Position numbers and translations under genes: made by a program. From contig CAZAEH010000001.1 of the NCBI GenBank assembly GCA_964484255.1, forward strand, positions 1 through 64,000: a DNA stretch of 64,000 bases, written 5' to 3'. The first letter of the stretch is position 1. The number at the start of each line of letters is the position of its first letter. The DNA is from UBA6215 sp964484255. Lineage in GTDB: Bacteria; Omnitrophota; Gorgyraeia; Pluralincolimonadales; Pluralincolimonadaceae. Below are positions 24,460 through 33,812 of the stretch, one piece after another. The notes below the pieces were generated by a model. It did not search any database. It had not been told where the DNA came from and worked only from the letters and a program-made list of their open reading frames with translations.

Positions 24460-25245
24460 TTAGAATGAAAACCCGAAATAAAACAATGCCGTGAACAGGC
24501 AGTCGGCGGCTATTATGAGTATGAACGAGATCACGACCGCCTTAGTCGTGGCCGAACCGACGCCTTCGGCGCCGCCCTCCACCCTCATACCCTCATAGCA
24601 CGCTATTATGCATATTATTACCGCGAAAGCGAAAGACTTGATGAGCCCCGTCGCTATATCTTTTATTTTGAGCGGGTTCCATGTCATGTCCCAATAGAGG
24701 TTACTGAGTATGTTCAGCCTCCAGACACCTATCATATATCCGCCTACTATGCCTACTATATCGCCGTAGATCGTCAACAGCGGCAACATGAAGAAAAGCG
24801 CTATGAACCTCGGAACTACAAGGTACTTTATCGGGTTAGAGGCCAATGTCTCAAGGGCGTCTATCTGTTCGGTCACCTTCATAGTCCCCAGTTCTGCGGC
24901 TATGGATGCCCCTACCCTGCCCGCCACCACGAGGGCCGTAAGCACAGGCCCGAGCTCCCTTGTCAGCGAGAGCGCTACAAGGCTTGCTATATAAAGCTTT
25001 GCCTCCATCTTCTGCATCTGGTAAGCGCTCTGCAAAGCCAGGACCATACCTGTAAAGAGGCAGGTCAGGAAGACTATTGGCAGGCTATCGATGCCGATCT
25101 TGACCATCTGCTCCAAGACAGGTTTGCGCTTGAACGGGGGCACGAAAGAACTGAATACCGTCCTTACCATGAGCACGGTAACTCCTCCCGAATATCGCAG
25201 GAAACCGATAAACCGTTCTCCCAATTGGGATATCCAGCCGTTCAT
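24460..25245 (-). CDS. mlaE: MlaE-family permease of the lipid transporter
   Basis: Inner-membrane permease of 261 aa with five to six helices. Family segments: ALTRELGPVLTALVVAGRVG and AELGTMKVTEQIDAL in the centre. An amphipathic N-terminus of about 45 residues lies along the membrane. It forms the transporter with MlaF and MlaD encoded directly downstream and is preceded by the 599-aa TamB/AsmA-like gene after 4 bp. Confidence 0.95.
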   Translation of the reverse strand: MNGWISQLGERFIGFLRYSGGVTVLMVRTVFSSFVPPFKRKPVLEQMVKIGIDSLPIVFLTCLFTGMVLALQSAYQMQKMEAKLYIASLVALSLTRELGPVLTALVVAGRVGASIAAELGTMKVTEQIDALETLASNPIKYLVVPRFIALFFMLPLLTIYGDIVGIVGGYMIGVWRLNILSNLYWDMTWNPLKIKDIATGLIKSFAFAVIICIIACYEGMRVEGGAEGVGSATTKAVVISFILIIAADCLFTALFYFGFSF

Positions 25246-25249
25246 AGCT

Positions 25250-27049
25250 TCAGAACCTCACCTTGTGTTCCACGCCGATGAATTCATCATCCTCTTTCAT
25301 CCTGACCTTCAGGTTGGCCGGGTTCCCGAGCTTATATTCCAATTCCATCTCGTTCTGCCTCGGTCTCTGCTGGTCTACCTTCTGCGCTTCATAAGTCTTA
25401 AAATTCACCCTGAACTGCTCGTTCAGGTTGGCCCCGGTGACATACTCATCACCGCCCGTCGGTGTCTGGGTAACGCTAGCACCTGCCCAAACTACCGTGC
25501 TGGGATCGGATTTGATCTCTATATTGTTAAACACCCTCGGCGTACACAAATCGGCCAAGTTTATATAACCTTCGAGCATAAGGGTGTTATCATCAGTATA
25601 GACTTTCGAATCGATAAATTCAAGTCTTGTTCCGGCTCCCCTGACGGTGATCTTTGCCGAATTATAGTGTATAATGCTTATATTGCCGTTGATCAGGTCA
25701 AGCTGGCCGTCTATCTTCACGGCCCCTCCTAACTCCCCCTTGACATACAGGTCGCCAAATACCGTCCCGGAGATCATGCCTTTTTCCGTGGCAAGGTCGG
25801 TAAGCCCCCCTAACTGTGTTCCCCTGAATTTCATATGTAATTCAAGATCTTTTTCATCCCCGACGCAAACCGAACCGTTGGCCACAAGCACTTCGCCGTA
25901 ATTGACGCCTGTAAATTTCAGCCTGCCGTCCTTGAACTCGTAAGCGCCCTTTACCTCCCTGACGGGATCGTAATTAATCAGGGAACCTGATGTGGCAAAA
26001 TCCCCGCTGACAGATTCAAGCTCTCCGTCCTTTCCGTAATCGAGCTTGCCGTTTATCTCGTAGTTTGACATTATATCAAACCCAAAAACTTTTATATGGT
26101 TGGCGCATATATCCAACGTAAAGAGCGGCAACCTTGAGAGGTCCCCGGATACGGCAAGCTTGCTGATCTCGCCCATCGCGGTAGCGTTGCCTTTCGTGTC
26201 TTCCGGGAACAGGTCGAAACTAAACCCCTTCTCTTCGGTATGCAGCAGCCCGTTGAGCAAGAATTGCGGGCCGAACCTGAAATTGCTGAAATATACCGTG
26301 CGCTCGGAGGAAGTATCAACATTGCCGGCAAAATTGCAGTTAAGCGTATCGAAAATGTCAAAAGAACCGTGCACAAAAACCTTATCGAGGACCCCGTCAA
26401 GCTTGGCGTTCAGCGAATAACCTTTTCCCTTGACAGAACCTTCAAGTTTTACGGTCTTGCTCTCAAGGGGGAATCCCACTTTACCGCTCCCGATAAAAGA
26501 CTGGCCCATCACGCTGGCGCTAATCCTCCGGGACTCTATCCCGTCTGCGTCTATCCTGAAGTTTCCCGTCACTCCGGATATCACTGGTATCTGCTGCGCG
26601 TTATATAAAGAGCCGTCGACAACGGATATCGTGGTCCCTTCCCACGCTGGGTCGAATATCCGCGGCACGGGCCATTTCATGTCTTTGCCGGGAAAGAATA
26701 TCTTCGGCGAAGAGAAAGTTATCCTGTCCAGGCCGTCGTAATGCCCGAGGACAACATCCCACAACCGGTAGTCCAATTCAATGGAAACGGCGGAAAAGAA
26801 AACTTCCTTCCTGCCTTCTTCAGCCTCCGGCGAATACAGGGTAACGTCTCTAAGTATTATCCCCCTGAAGACGCCTCCTTCGAGGCCCCCTATGGTCCCT
26901 TCAAGGCCTATTTTGTCCCTTATGAGGTCGAGGGTACCGGTCTTGAAACCCGTAAGGAAGACCCTCCCCTGCATATCCAACAAGAAAAGCACCGCCAACA
27001 GGACCAGCCCGGCTATCATTAAAACGGGATTTGACCTGTGCCTGCTCAA
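25250..27049 (-). CDS. TamB/AsmA-like periplasmic beta-groove protein next to the Mla transporter
   Basis: A 599-aa protein with one N-terminal membrane helix (9-26) and a long part dominated by alternating short beta-strands with G-x-hydrophobic patterns. Repeated units such as IEGTIGG-like and VKGELGGAVKIDGQLDLING (about 458-477), with a C-terminal beta-rich region ending in VEHKVRF, look like TamB/AsmA-family repeating-groove proteins that bridge the inner and outer membranes. The C-terminal aromatic ending fits an outer-membrane-facing domain. It is 4 bp from mlaE, which suggests it carries lipids handled by MlaEFD. The family call is from pattern only; I do not recognise a named orthologue. 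Confidence 0.65.
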   Translation of the reverse strand: MSRHRSNPVLMIAGLVLLAVLFLLDMQGRVFLTGFKTGTLDLIRDKIGLEGTIGGLEGGVFRGIILRDVTLYSPEAEEGRKEVFFSAVSIELDYRLWDVVLGHYDGLDRITFSSPKIFFPGKDMKWPVPRIFDPAWEGTTISVVDGSLYNAQQIPVISGVTGNFRIDADGIESRRISASVMGQSFIGSGKVGFPLESKTVKLEGSVKGKGYSLNAKLDGVLDKVFVHGSFDIFDTLNCNFAGNVDTSSERTVYFSNFRFGPQFLLNGLLHTEEKGFSFDLFPEDTKGNATAMGEISKLAVSGDLSRLPLFTLDICANHIKVFGFDIMSNYEINGKLDYGKDGELESVSGDFATSGSLINYDPVREVKGAYEFKDGRLKFTGVNYGEVLVANGSVCVGDEKDLELHMKFRGTQLGGLTDLATEKGMISGTVFGDLYVKGELGGAVKIDGQLDLINGNISIIHYNSAKITVRGAGTRLEFIDSKVYTDDNTLMLEGYINLADLCTPRVFNNIEIKSDPSTVVWAGASVTQTPTGGDEYVTGANLNEQFRVNFKTYEAQKVDQQRPRQNEMELEYKLGNPANLKVRMKEDDEFIGVEHKVRF

Positions 27050-27067
27050 ATCGTCTCCGTTCGGTTT

Positions 27068-29494
27068 TTATTCGAATGAAAGATGGTCTGCTTTAGCGCC
27101 TACTTTTACCTTCCCGCCCTTCTTTATCTTCCCGGAGATTATCTCTTCGGCAAGCGGGTCCTCAAGGAACCTCTGGATCGTCCTCTTTATCGGTCGCGCG
27201 CCGTATACCGGATCGAAACCTTTCTCTATGAGGAATTCGGTAGCCTCTTTGCCCAGCTCTATCGAGATATCGTGCTGCTCCTTGAGACGTTCCTTTACGT
27301 CATTTACTTCGATGTCGACTATCTTGTACAAATCCTGCTTGGTCAATGGCCTGAACACTATTATGTCATCGACCCTGTTTATGAACTCCGGCTTAAAAGT
27401 CTTCTTTACCTCATCGAGGAGCTTGCCTTTCATGCTTTGGTAGGTGGATTCCTCTTTATCGGACTTAAAACCAAGGGACCCCTGCTTCTTCCATGTGTCG
27501 GCGCCTATATTCGACGTCATTATGAGGACGGCATTGTTGAAATCGACCCTCCTGCCGAAAGAATCCGTAAGCCTTCCCTCCTCTAAAACCTGCAGTAATA
27601 TGTTGAAGACATCCGGATGAGCCTTCTCGATCTCATCCAGCAGTATTACGGAATAAGGGCGCCGGCGGACCTTCTCTGTAAGCTGCCCTCCTTCTTCATA
27701 TCCGACGTAACCGGGAGGCGCGCCGACCAGCCTCGAGACGTTGAACTTTTCCATATATTCAGACATATCTATCTGGATTATGGCATCCTCGTCTCCGAAT
27801 AGAAGCTGGGCCAGTGCCTTGGCCAATAATGTCTTGCCGACACCTGTAGGACCAAGGAATATGAAAGACCCGGTAGGGCGTTTGGGATCTTTTAACCCGG
27901 CCCTGGAACGTCTTACCGCGTTTGCTATGGCGCTTATCGCTTCATCCTGGCCTACAACGCGCTCATGCAGGTGGTCTTCAAGCTTTAGAAGTTTTTCGCT
28001 TTCCTTCTCCTCGAGCCTTACTATGGGTATCCCCGTCCATTTCGCCACTATCTCCGCAATATCTTCCTCGGTCACATGCGGGTATGCTTCCGCCTTCTGC
28101 TTCGACCATTCCTTGCGCACCTTCTCAAGCTGTCCTTTGAGCTCCCTCTCCTGGTCCCGCAGGTTCGCCGCCTTCTCAAAATCCTGTCCCTTTACGGCTG
28201 CTTCCTTCTCCTTCCTGACGTGGTCCATCTGCTTCTCGACCTCCTTGATGTCTGGAGGCGTGGTCATGACGTTGAGCCTCGCGCGGGAACCGGCTTCGTC
28301 TATCAAATCTATCGCCTTGTCGGGCAGATACCTGCCGGTGATATATCGGTCGGACAGTTTCGCCGCAGCGATAAGGGACTCGTCCGTGAACTTGACCTTA
28401 TGATGGGCCTCGTATTTGTCGCGCAATCCTTTCAGGATCTCTATAGTCTCTTCTACGCTTGGAGGCTCTACCATTATAGTCTGGAACCTGCGCTCGAGGG
28501 CCGCGTCTTTCTCGATATGCTTTCTGTACTCATCGAGGGTGGTGGCTCCTATGCATTGTATCTCGCCGCGGGATAGAGCGGGCTTGAGTATGTTAGAGGC
28601 GTCTATCGCTCCCTCGGCTCCGCCGGCGCCGACAAGCGTGTGTAACTCGTCTATGAATATGATTATGCTCTCCGAACGCTTGAGCTCGTCCATGACAGCC
28701 TTGATGCGCTCCTCGAACTGGCCCCTGTATTTCGTCCCCGCAACCATAAGGGCAAGGTCAAGTATCACTACTCTCTTGTCGCGCAATATCTCCGGTATGT
28801 CGCCTTTTATTATCTTCTGTGCAAGGCCCTCTACAATGGCGGTCTTGCCGACACCGGCTTCGCCGAGAAGGACAGGGTTGTTCTTCGTCCTGCGGGAGAG
28901 TATTTGTATTACACGCTCTATCTCGTCTTTCCTGCCTATTACGGGATCAAGTTTCCCCTCGCGGGCAAGCGAGGTCAGGTCGCGGCCAAAAGCGTCGAGT
29001 GACGGCGTTTTTGTCTTTGCCTGCGCCTGCTGCTGAGTGAAACCGGGGGTCGCCGATCCGAGAAGGGACATCACTTCCTGCCGGACCTTGTTAAGGTCAA
29101 GGCCCAGGTTCGCGAGCACCTGGCTCGCCACACCTTCGCCCTCACGTATGAGCCCCAATAAAAGATGTTCGGTACCTATATAATTGTGGCCAAGGTTGCG
29201 TGCCTCATCGGTGGCAAGCTCTATTACCTTCTTTGCCTTCGGGGTAAAAGGTATGTCTCCCGATACAACGGTCGGCGGGCCGGGCTGGACGATCTTCTCC
29301 ACCTCAAGGCGTATCGCCTCAAGGCTCAAGCCGAGGTTCTGCAATACCGCGGCGGCCACCCCTTCGCCTTCTTTAATGAGCCCCAAGAGTATATGTTCTG
29401 TACCGATATAATCGTGGTTGAATCTCTTCGCTTCTTCCTTAGCGAGTATTATGACCTTCCTGGCCCTTTCGGTGAATCTTGAAAACATGTTCAT
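27068..29494 (-). CDS. clpC: ATP-dependent unfoldase ClpC
   Basis: AAA+ unfoldase (808 aa) that feeds proteins to ClpP. Order: two Clp-N repeats (1-145), first AAA+ with Walker A GEAGVGKT (211-218), an inserted UVR-type coiled coil (419-455, EKAANLRDQERELKGQ), second AAA+ with GPTGVGKT (548-555), and C-terminal D2-small domain. The ClpP-loop is in the second half. Together with McsA and McsB upstream this is the protein-arginine-phosphate degradation system of Firmicutes. clpP is not in the window, and no ctsR precedes the genes. Confidence 0.97.
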   Translation of the reverse strand: MNMFSRFTERARKVIILAKEEAKRFNHDYIGTEHILLGLIKEGEGVAAAVLQNLGLSLEAIRLEVEKIVQPGPPTVVSGDIPFTPKAKKVIELATDEARNLGHNYIGTEHLLLGLIREGEGVASQVLANLGLDLNKVRQEVMSLLGSATPGFTQQQAQAKTKTPSLDAFGRDLTSLAREGKLDPVIGRKDEIERVIQILSRRTKNNPVLLGEAGVGKTAIVEGLAQKIIKGDIPEILRDKRVVILDLALMVAGTKYRGQFEERIKAVMDELKRSESIIIFIDELHTLVGAGGAEGAIDASNILKPALSRGEIQCIGATTLDEYRKHIEKDAALERRFQTIMVEPPSVEETIEILKGLRDKYEAHHKVKFTDESLIAAAKLSDRYITGRYLPDKAIDLIDEAGSRARLNVMTTPPDIKEVEKQMDHVRKEKEAAVKGQDFEKAANLRDQERELKGQLEKVRKEWSKQKAEAYPHVTEEDIAEIVAKWTGIPIVRLEEKESEKLLKLEDHLHERVVGQDEAISAIANAVRRSRAGLKDPKRPTGSFIFLGPTGVGKTLLAKALAQLLFGDEDAIIQIDMSEYMEKFNVSRLVGAPPGYVGYEEGGQLTEKVRRRPYSVILLDEIEKAHPDVFNILLQVLEEGRLTDSFGRRVDFNNAVLIMTSNIGADTWKKQGSLGFKSDKEESTYQSMKGKLLDEVKKTFKPEFINRVDDIIVFRPLTKQDLYKIVDIEVNDVKERLKEQHDISIELGKEATEFLIEKGFDPVYGARPIKRTIQRFLEDPLAEEIISGKIKKGGKVKVGAKADHLSFE

Positions 29495-29512
29495 GCCGTA
29501 ACCTCCCTGATG

Positions 29513-30562
29513 CTATATGTTGAACTTTCTGGATATGAATTCCGCCCGGGCCGCATCCCTCTCTTCGGCAGACAAGGCCTTGCCCTGTTTCATCTGCAGA
29601 TGCGCCGGCTGTATCTGTATAAAAAGATCGTTTAGAACATTGCGGTCCAGCCCCTTTATCATGCCAAGGTCGGAACCCAGCCTTATAATCGACAAAAGGT
29701 TAAGGGCTTCCTCGCTGCTTATGAGCTTTGCGCTTTTGAGCTCGGACAGAGAGCGGGATATCCTGTCCTCCAAAAGCAGCCTCTGGTTCGCAAAGATCGA
29801 ACTCCTCGCGGCGTTCTCCTGCTCTATTATCTGCAATATTATCTTCCCAAGGCTGTCGACCACTTCTTCTTCCGAGCGCCCCAGGGTCACCTGGTTTGAT
29901 ATCTGGAAAAAATTACCGTATGCTTCGGTCCCTTCGCCGAAAAGTCCGCGCGCTGTCATGCCAAGTTTGCCTATGGCCTGGATGATCCTCCCAACCTGCT
30001 TTGTCATGACCAGCGCAGGCAGGTGGACCATGCACGAAGCACGCAACCCTGTCCCCGCGTTCGTCGGGCAGCATGTCAGGTAACCCAAGTCCGAGGCCAC
30101 CGCGAACTCAAGGCTCTGCTCCAGTTCCTCGTCTATCCTGTCCGCGAGTTTCCACGTATCGTGCAGGTTGAGCCCTGATTGGAGGACCTGTATGCGCAGG
30201 TGGTCCTCCTCATTTACCATTATGCTTATTATCTCGCGCTCGCTTATAAGCACGGCCTTATGTTCGGGTTTTACCGCGTGTTCCCTGCTTATAAGGTGTC
30301 TCTCGATGAGGATCTGCTTCTCGAGATTATCGAGCTCGCCAATGCGGACAAACAGGGCCCCCTTGAAATAATCCGTTCTCTTGCAGGCCTGCTCAAAATC
30401 GGAGATGACGGCCTCAAGCTGATCGGCCATAGCCCAATGGGGGAACGGGTACTTTGCGAGGTTCCTCGCCAGCCTTATCCTCGAAGACATCACTATATCC
30501 GAGTTTGGGCCTGTCCCCTTGAGCCATTCGCCTGTCTGCCCCCAAAGGTCCCCGATCGCCAT
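29513..30562 (-). CDS. mcsB: Protein-arginine kinase McsB
   Basis: Phosphorylates arginine side chains, marking proteins for ClpC. A phosphagen-kinase fold of 349 aa with SSRIRLARNL (26-35, nucleotide-binding arginines), the CPTNAGTGLRASCMVHLPAL loop (about 168-187) and GTEAYGNFFQISNQ. It overlaps mcsA by one base and clpC follows after 18 bp. Full length. Confidence 0.96.
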   Translation of the reverse strand: MAIGDLWGQTGEWLKGTGPNSDIVMSSRIRLARNLAKYPFPHWAMADQLEAVISDFEQACKRTDYFKGALFVRIGELDNLEKQILIERHLISREHAVKPEHKAVLISEREIISIMVNEEDHLRIQVLQSGLNLHDTWKLADRIDEELEQSLEFAVASDLGYLTCCPTNAGTGLRASCMVHLPALVMTKQVGRIIQAIGKLGMTARGLFGEGTEAYGNFFQISNQVTLGRSEEEVVDSLGKIILQIIEQENAARSSIFANQRLLLEDRISRSLSELKSAKLISSEEALNLLSIIRLGSDLGMIKGLDRNVLNDLFIQIQPAHLQMKQGKALSAEERDAARAEFISRKFNI

Positions 30563-31059
30563 TACTTGTCTTTCGTCTTGTTTTCGAGTTCCCTTATCCT
30601 ATCCCTCAGGCGCGCGGCTTCCTCAAATTCCTCCCGGTCAACCGCCTGCTGGAGTTTCCTCCTGAGTTCCTGTATTTCCGGGACCTTTTTACTGCCGTCG
30701 GCCTTGTCAACTTCCTTCGGCGACTTCCCGACATGCCTCGTTGAACCGTGTATCCTTTTTATTAAGGGGACAAGGCTCTCCCTGAAAGAAGCATAGCAGT
30801 TCCCGCATCCCAGCCTTCCGATCCTCTGGAAATCGTTGAATGTCATTCCGCATTTATCACATTTCAGGGGAGGACCCTGTCCGGAACGGCCCGGGCCGCT
30901 CATGCCGGCAAGGAAATCGGCAACGCCAAAATGCTGTTCCATCTCCACGCCTTTTTTCTTTGCGCAATGGTCGCAGAGATGCAGTTGTTTTACCTGGTCA
31001 TTGATGATCTCCGTGAACTCGACCGTAGCCTCGTTCTTCCCGCAGATCTGGCAGAGCAT
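30562..31059 (-). CDS. mcsA: McsB activator McsA (zinc-finger, UVR domain)
   Basis: A 165-aa protein with four CxxC motifs (CQIC 3-6, CDHC, CDKC, CGNC) that bind zinc, and a C-terminal UVR coiled coil (LRRKLQQAVDREEFEEAARL). In Firmicutes it activates McsB and adapts it to ClpC. It overlaps ilvE upstream by one base. In Bacillus ctsR precedes mcsA; here ilvE takes that position, so repression must be achieved otherwise. Confidence 0.95.
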   Translation of the reverse strand: MLCQICGKNEATVEFTEIINDQVKQLHLCDHCAKKKGVEMEQHFGVADFLAGMSGPGRSGQGPPLKCDKCGMTFNDFQRIGRLGCGNCYASFRESLVPLIKRIHGSTRHVGKSPKEVDKADGSKKVPEIQELRRKLQQAVDREEFEEAARLRDRIRELENKTKDK

Positions 31060-31931
31060 CAGAACCTCACGCCGTCGACTTTCGTAAGCTTATGGAATTC
31101 CGTTATCAATTTGTTGGTCATCTTGCCCGGTTTCCCGTCGCCGATCTTGCGCCTGTCCAGATTTACGACCGGTATTATCTCGGCAGCCGTCCCGGTAAGG
31201 AACATCTCATCTGCATTAAAAAGGTCGTAACGGGTCAAGACCTCTTCATGGATGGGTATTTCCTTCAGGTGCGCAATATCAATGACCGCCCCGCGCGTGA
31301 CGCCTCGCAGGACCCCGCTGTGTATAGGCGGGGTCGATAGGGCACCGTCCTTAACGATAAAGATGTTATCTCCGGTGCATTCCGAGACATAGCCTTCGGA
31401 ATTGAGCATAACGGCTTCTTCGACTCCTGCGTTTATGGCCTCGACTTTCGCGAGTATATTATTTAAGTAATTAAGCGACTTTATCTGGGGATTTACGGAC
31501 TCATGTATGTTCCTCTGGGTCGAGATAGTCACGATCTCCAGCCCTTTTTCGTAGAGCTCCTGAGGATACAGTTTTATCTTATCGGTTATGATAAAGACCG
31601 TTGGTTTCGAGCATTTCCTGGGGTCGAGCCCGAGATCACCGATACCGCGCGTGACAACAAGCCTTATGTAAGCATCCTTCATCCCGTTCTCGCGCAGCGT
31701 TTTCTTGACCGCATCCGTCATATCTTCCTTCGTCATCGGGATATCGAGCATTATCGCGTGGGCGGACTGGTACAGCCTGTCGATATGTTCCTTACACTTG
31801 AATATAAGCCCGTCATACGCGCGGATACCTTCAAAGACGCCGTCCCCGTAGAGAAGGCCATGGTCAAAAACGGAGATTTTTGCCTCTTCCTTATCATAGA
31901 ACTTACCGTCGACATAGATCTTCAAGCCCAT
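31059..31931 (-). CDS. ilvE: Branched-chain amino acid aminotransferase (class IV)
   Basis: Fold-type IV PLP transaminase of 290 aa. Lys151 in QIKSLNYLNN is the PLP lysine, Glu in SECTGDNIF holds the ring nitrogen, and GDGVFEGIRAYDG (29-41) and RGIGDLGLDP follow the IlvE type more than D-amino-acid transaminase. It makes or breaks leucine, isoleucine and valine. The other ilv/leu genes are not nearby. It lies between lolD (13 bp) and mcsA. Confidence 0.9.
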   Translation of the reverse strand: MGLKIYVDGKFYDKEEAKISVFDHGLLYGDGVFEGIRAYDGLIFKCKEHIDRLYQSAHAIMLDIPMTKEDMTDAVKKTLRENGMKDAYIRLVVTRGIGDLGLDPRKCSKPTVFIITDKIKLYPQELYEKGLEIVTISTQRNIHESVNPQIKSLNYLNNILAKVEAINAGVEEAVMLNSEGYVSECTGDNIFIVKDGALSTPPIHSGVLRGVTRGAVIDIAHLKEIPIHEEVLTRYDLFNADEMFLTGTAAEIIPVVNLDRRKIGDGKPGKMTNKLITEFHKLTKVDGVRF

Positions 31932-31944
31932 TAAAATAACCTCC

Positions 31945-32613
31945 TTAATTATTAGTCAGTTTACCGTCTTTTATATTGATGACCCTCCGGGCCTGTCCGG
32001 CAATCCCGGTATCATGGGTAACCATTATCAATGTCATTTTACGCTCTTTATTCAATTCCCACAACAGGTCTATTATGCTCTTGCCGGTATCCGTATCAAG
32101 ATTACCTGTCGGTTCATCGCATAACAGTAATTCCGGGTCATTTACCAGAGAGCGCGCTATGGCGACCCTCTGCTGTTCGCCCCCTGAGAGTTGGCCCGGC
32201 CTGTGGTGCATCCTGTCTTCCAGGCCTACGGCCTTCAGGAGTTCCAGCCCTTTCTCCCTGCGCATCTTGCCCTTCATGAAGGCAGGCAGCAATACGTTCT
32301 CGAGCGCGTCAAACTCCGGCAAAAGGTGGTAGAACTGGAACACAAAACCTATCTTTCCGTTCCTTAAACAGGCGCGCTCGTTGTCCGAGAGGGAGAATAT
32401 GTTCTTCCCGTCCAGAATAACACTGCCACTCGTGGGGCTGTCCAATCCCCCCAACAGGTGAAGCAGTGTGGATTTCCCCGCCCCGGAAGGGCCAAGCAAA
32501 GCAAGGGTCTCTGCCCTGTCCACCTTTAGATCAATACCCTTAAGGACCTCGAGCTGCCTGGCCCCGTTCAGGTACACTTTACGCAAACCCGTGGCTTCTA
32601 TCATATCATTCAT
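31945..32613 (-). CDS. lolD: Lipoprotein-releasing ABC ATPase LolD
   Basis: ATPase of the LolCDE machine that extracts outer-membrane lipoproteins from the inner membrane. 222 aa; Walker A GPSGAGKSTLLHLLGGLD (39-56), signature LSGGEQQRVAIARSL and DEPTGNLD as in the MacB/LolD/FtsE group. It overlaps lolC by 8 bp. Together with lnt (35237-36796) it shows that the organism makes triacylated outer-membrane lipoproteins. Confidence 0.93.
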   Translation of the reverse strand: MNDMIEATGLRKVYLNGARQLEVLKGIDLKVDRAETLALLGPSGAGKSTLLHLLGGLDSPTSGSVILDGKNIFSLSDNERACLRNGKIGFVFQFYHLLPEFDALENVLLPAFMKGKMRREKGLELLKAVGLEDRMHHRPGQLSGGEQQRVAIARSLVNDPELLLCDEPTGNLDTDTGKSIIDLLWELNKERKMTLIMVTHDTGIAGQARRVINIKDGKLTNN

Positions 32614-33793
32614 ACCTCAAAGCGTCTACGGGATTAAGCTTCGATGCCTGCCATGCCGGGTAAACGCATGCTATAAGGGCCACTGCCAAGGCCGCTGCGA
32701 CGATTACCGCCACGTCTCCGGCCTGGATATCAACGGGAAACCTGTCTATGTAATAAGTATCCTTGGGAAGTTTTATGAACTGGTACTTTTCCAGCAGGTA
32801 ACCCAGGCCGAGGCCTCCTGCAACACCGAACGCTGTACCTATAAGGCCTATCATAAAACCCTGCAGAGTGAATATGGCCATCACGGACCGGTTCGTGGCG
32901 CCGATTGATTTCAATATCCCGATATCCTTTGTCTTTTCCATGACTACCATTATCAGCGTGCTCGCTATGTTAAGACATGCGACAGCTACGATCAAAGCAA
33001 GTATCCAGAACATAGTAAGCTTCTCGAGCTTAAGCGCGGCGAAAAGGCTCTTGTTAAGGTCTATCCAGCTCTTTACATAATACGGGAACTTCAACTTTGA
33101 CTGCAGTTCGGCACGAATCTCCTGGGCCTTATAGACATCGTCTATCTTTATGCTTATACCGCCGGCCATGCCGCCCGCAGCGAAGAGTTCCTGCGCGTCA
33201 GGCAAACCGATGAACGCCAGTCCGGAATCATATTCGTAATAACCCGAATTGAATATGCCGGCAACCTTGAAATCCGACACGGTCCCGTCGACCGGGGAAA
33301 CGACAGATACCTTATCTCCCATCTCGAGCCCGTACCTTCCGGCAAATTCGGAGCCTATTATCATGCCCCCGTCCGCCGCTCCGTAAATAGAGCCGGACTT
33401 AATATACTTGGCCACCTTAGAGACCTCGGATTCGTCTTTTGGCACTATCCCTCTTACCGCGAGGTTCTGCATGCTGCCGCCTACCCTGGCAAAGACCTGC
33501 CCGTCAAGAAAAGGGGATGCCGAGAGCACGCGGGGGCTTGAGGCTTTTATCTCCGCGATCACCCTGTCGTAATCTGCGATCCCGCCTTCCTGCTCTACAA
33601 CAAGGTGGGCATTGGCCCCGATTATCTTATCGCGTAATTCGTTATCGAAGCCGGACATAACCCCTATAACGACAATAAGGGCGCATACCCCTACCGCGAC
33701 CCCCAGCACCGATATAAGGCTGATGATGGATATGAACTTCTCTTTTCGCTTCGCGGCAAGATACCGGGAAGCTATCAACAGTTCGTAGCGCAT
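32606..33793 (-). CDS. lolC: Lipoprotein-releasing permease LolC/LolE
   Basis: Inner-membrane protein of 395 aa: first helix at 20-50, a periplasmic domain of about 200 residues, and three C-terminal helices, the MacB/FtsX topology. Family segments are GVAVGVCALIVVIGVMSGFD near the N-terminus and MEKTKDIGILKSIGAT in the last third. Only one permease gene is present here, so it probably forms a homodimer (LolF-type) with LolD. lysS is 19 bp upstream. Confidence 0.93.
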   Translation of the reverse strand: MRYELLIASRYLAAKRKEKFISIISLISVLGVAVGVCALIVVIGVMSGFDNELRDKIIGANAHLVVEQEGGIADYDRVIAEIKASSPRVLSASPFLDGQVFARVGGSMQNLAVRGIVPKDESEVSKVAKYIKSGSIYGAADGGMIIGSEFAGRYGLEMGDKVSVVSPVDGTVSDFKVAGIFNSGYYEYDSGLAFIGLPDAQELFAAGGMAGGISIKIDDVYKAQEIRAELQSKLKFPYYVKSWIDLNKSLFAALKLEKLTMFWILALIVAVACLNIASTLIMVVMEKTKDIGILKSIGATNRSVMAIFTLQGFMIGLIGTAFGVAGGLGLGYLLEKYQFIKLPKDTYYIDRFPVDIQAGDVAVIVAAALAVALIACVYPAWQASKLNPVDALRYE

Positions 33794-33812
33794 ATTTATG
33801 AAGATATCTCGG

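Noticed and set aside
25091..25732. 213-codon + strand ORF
   Set aside because: Antisense to mlaE and the 599-aa gene, with no recognisable domain or ribosome binding site.
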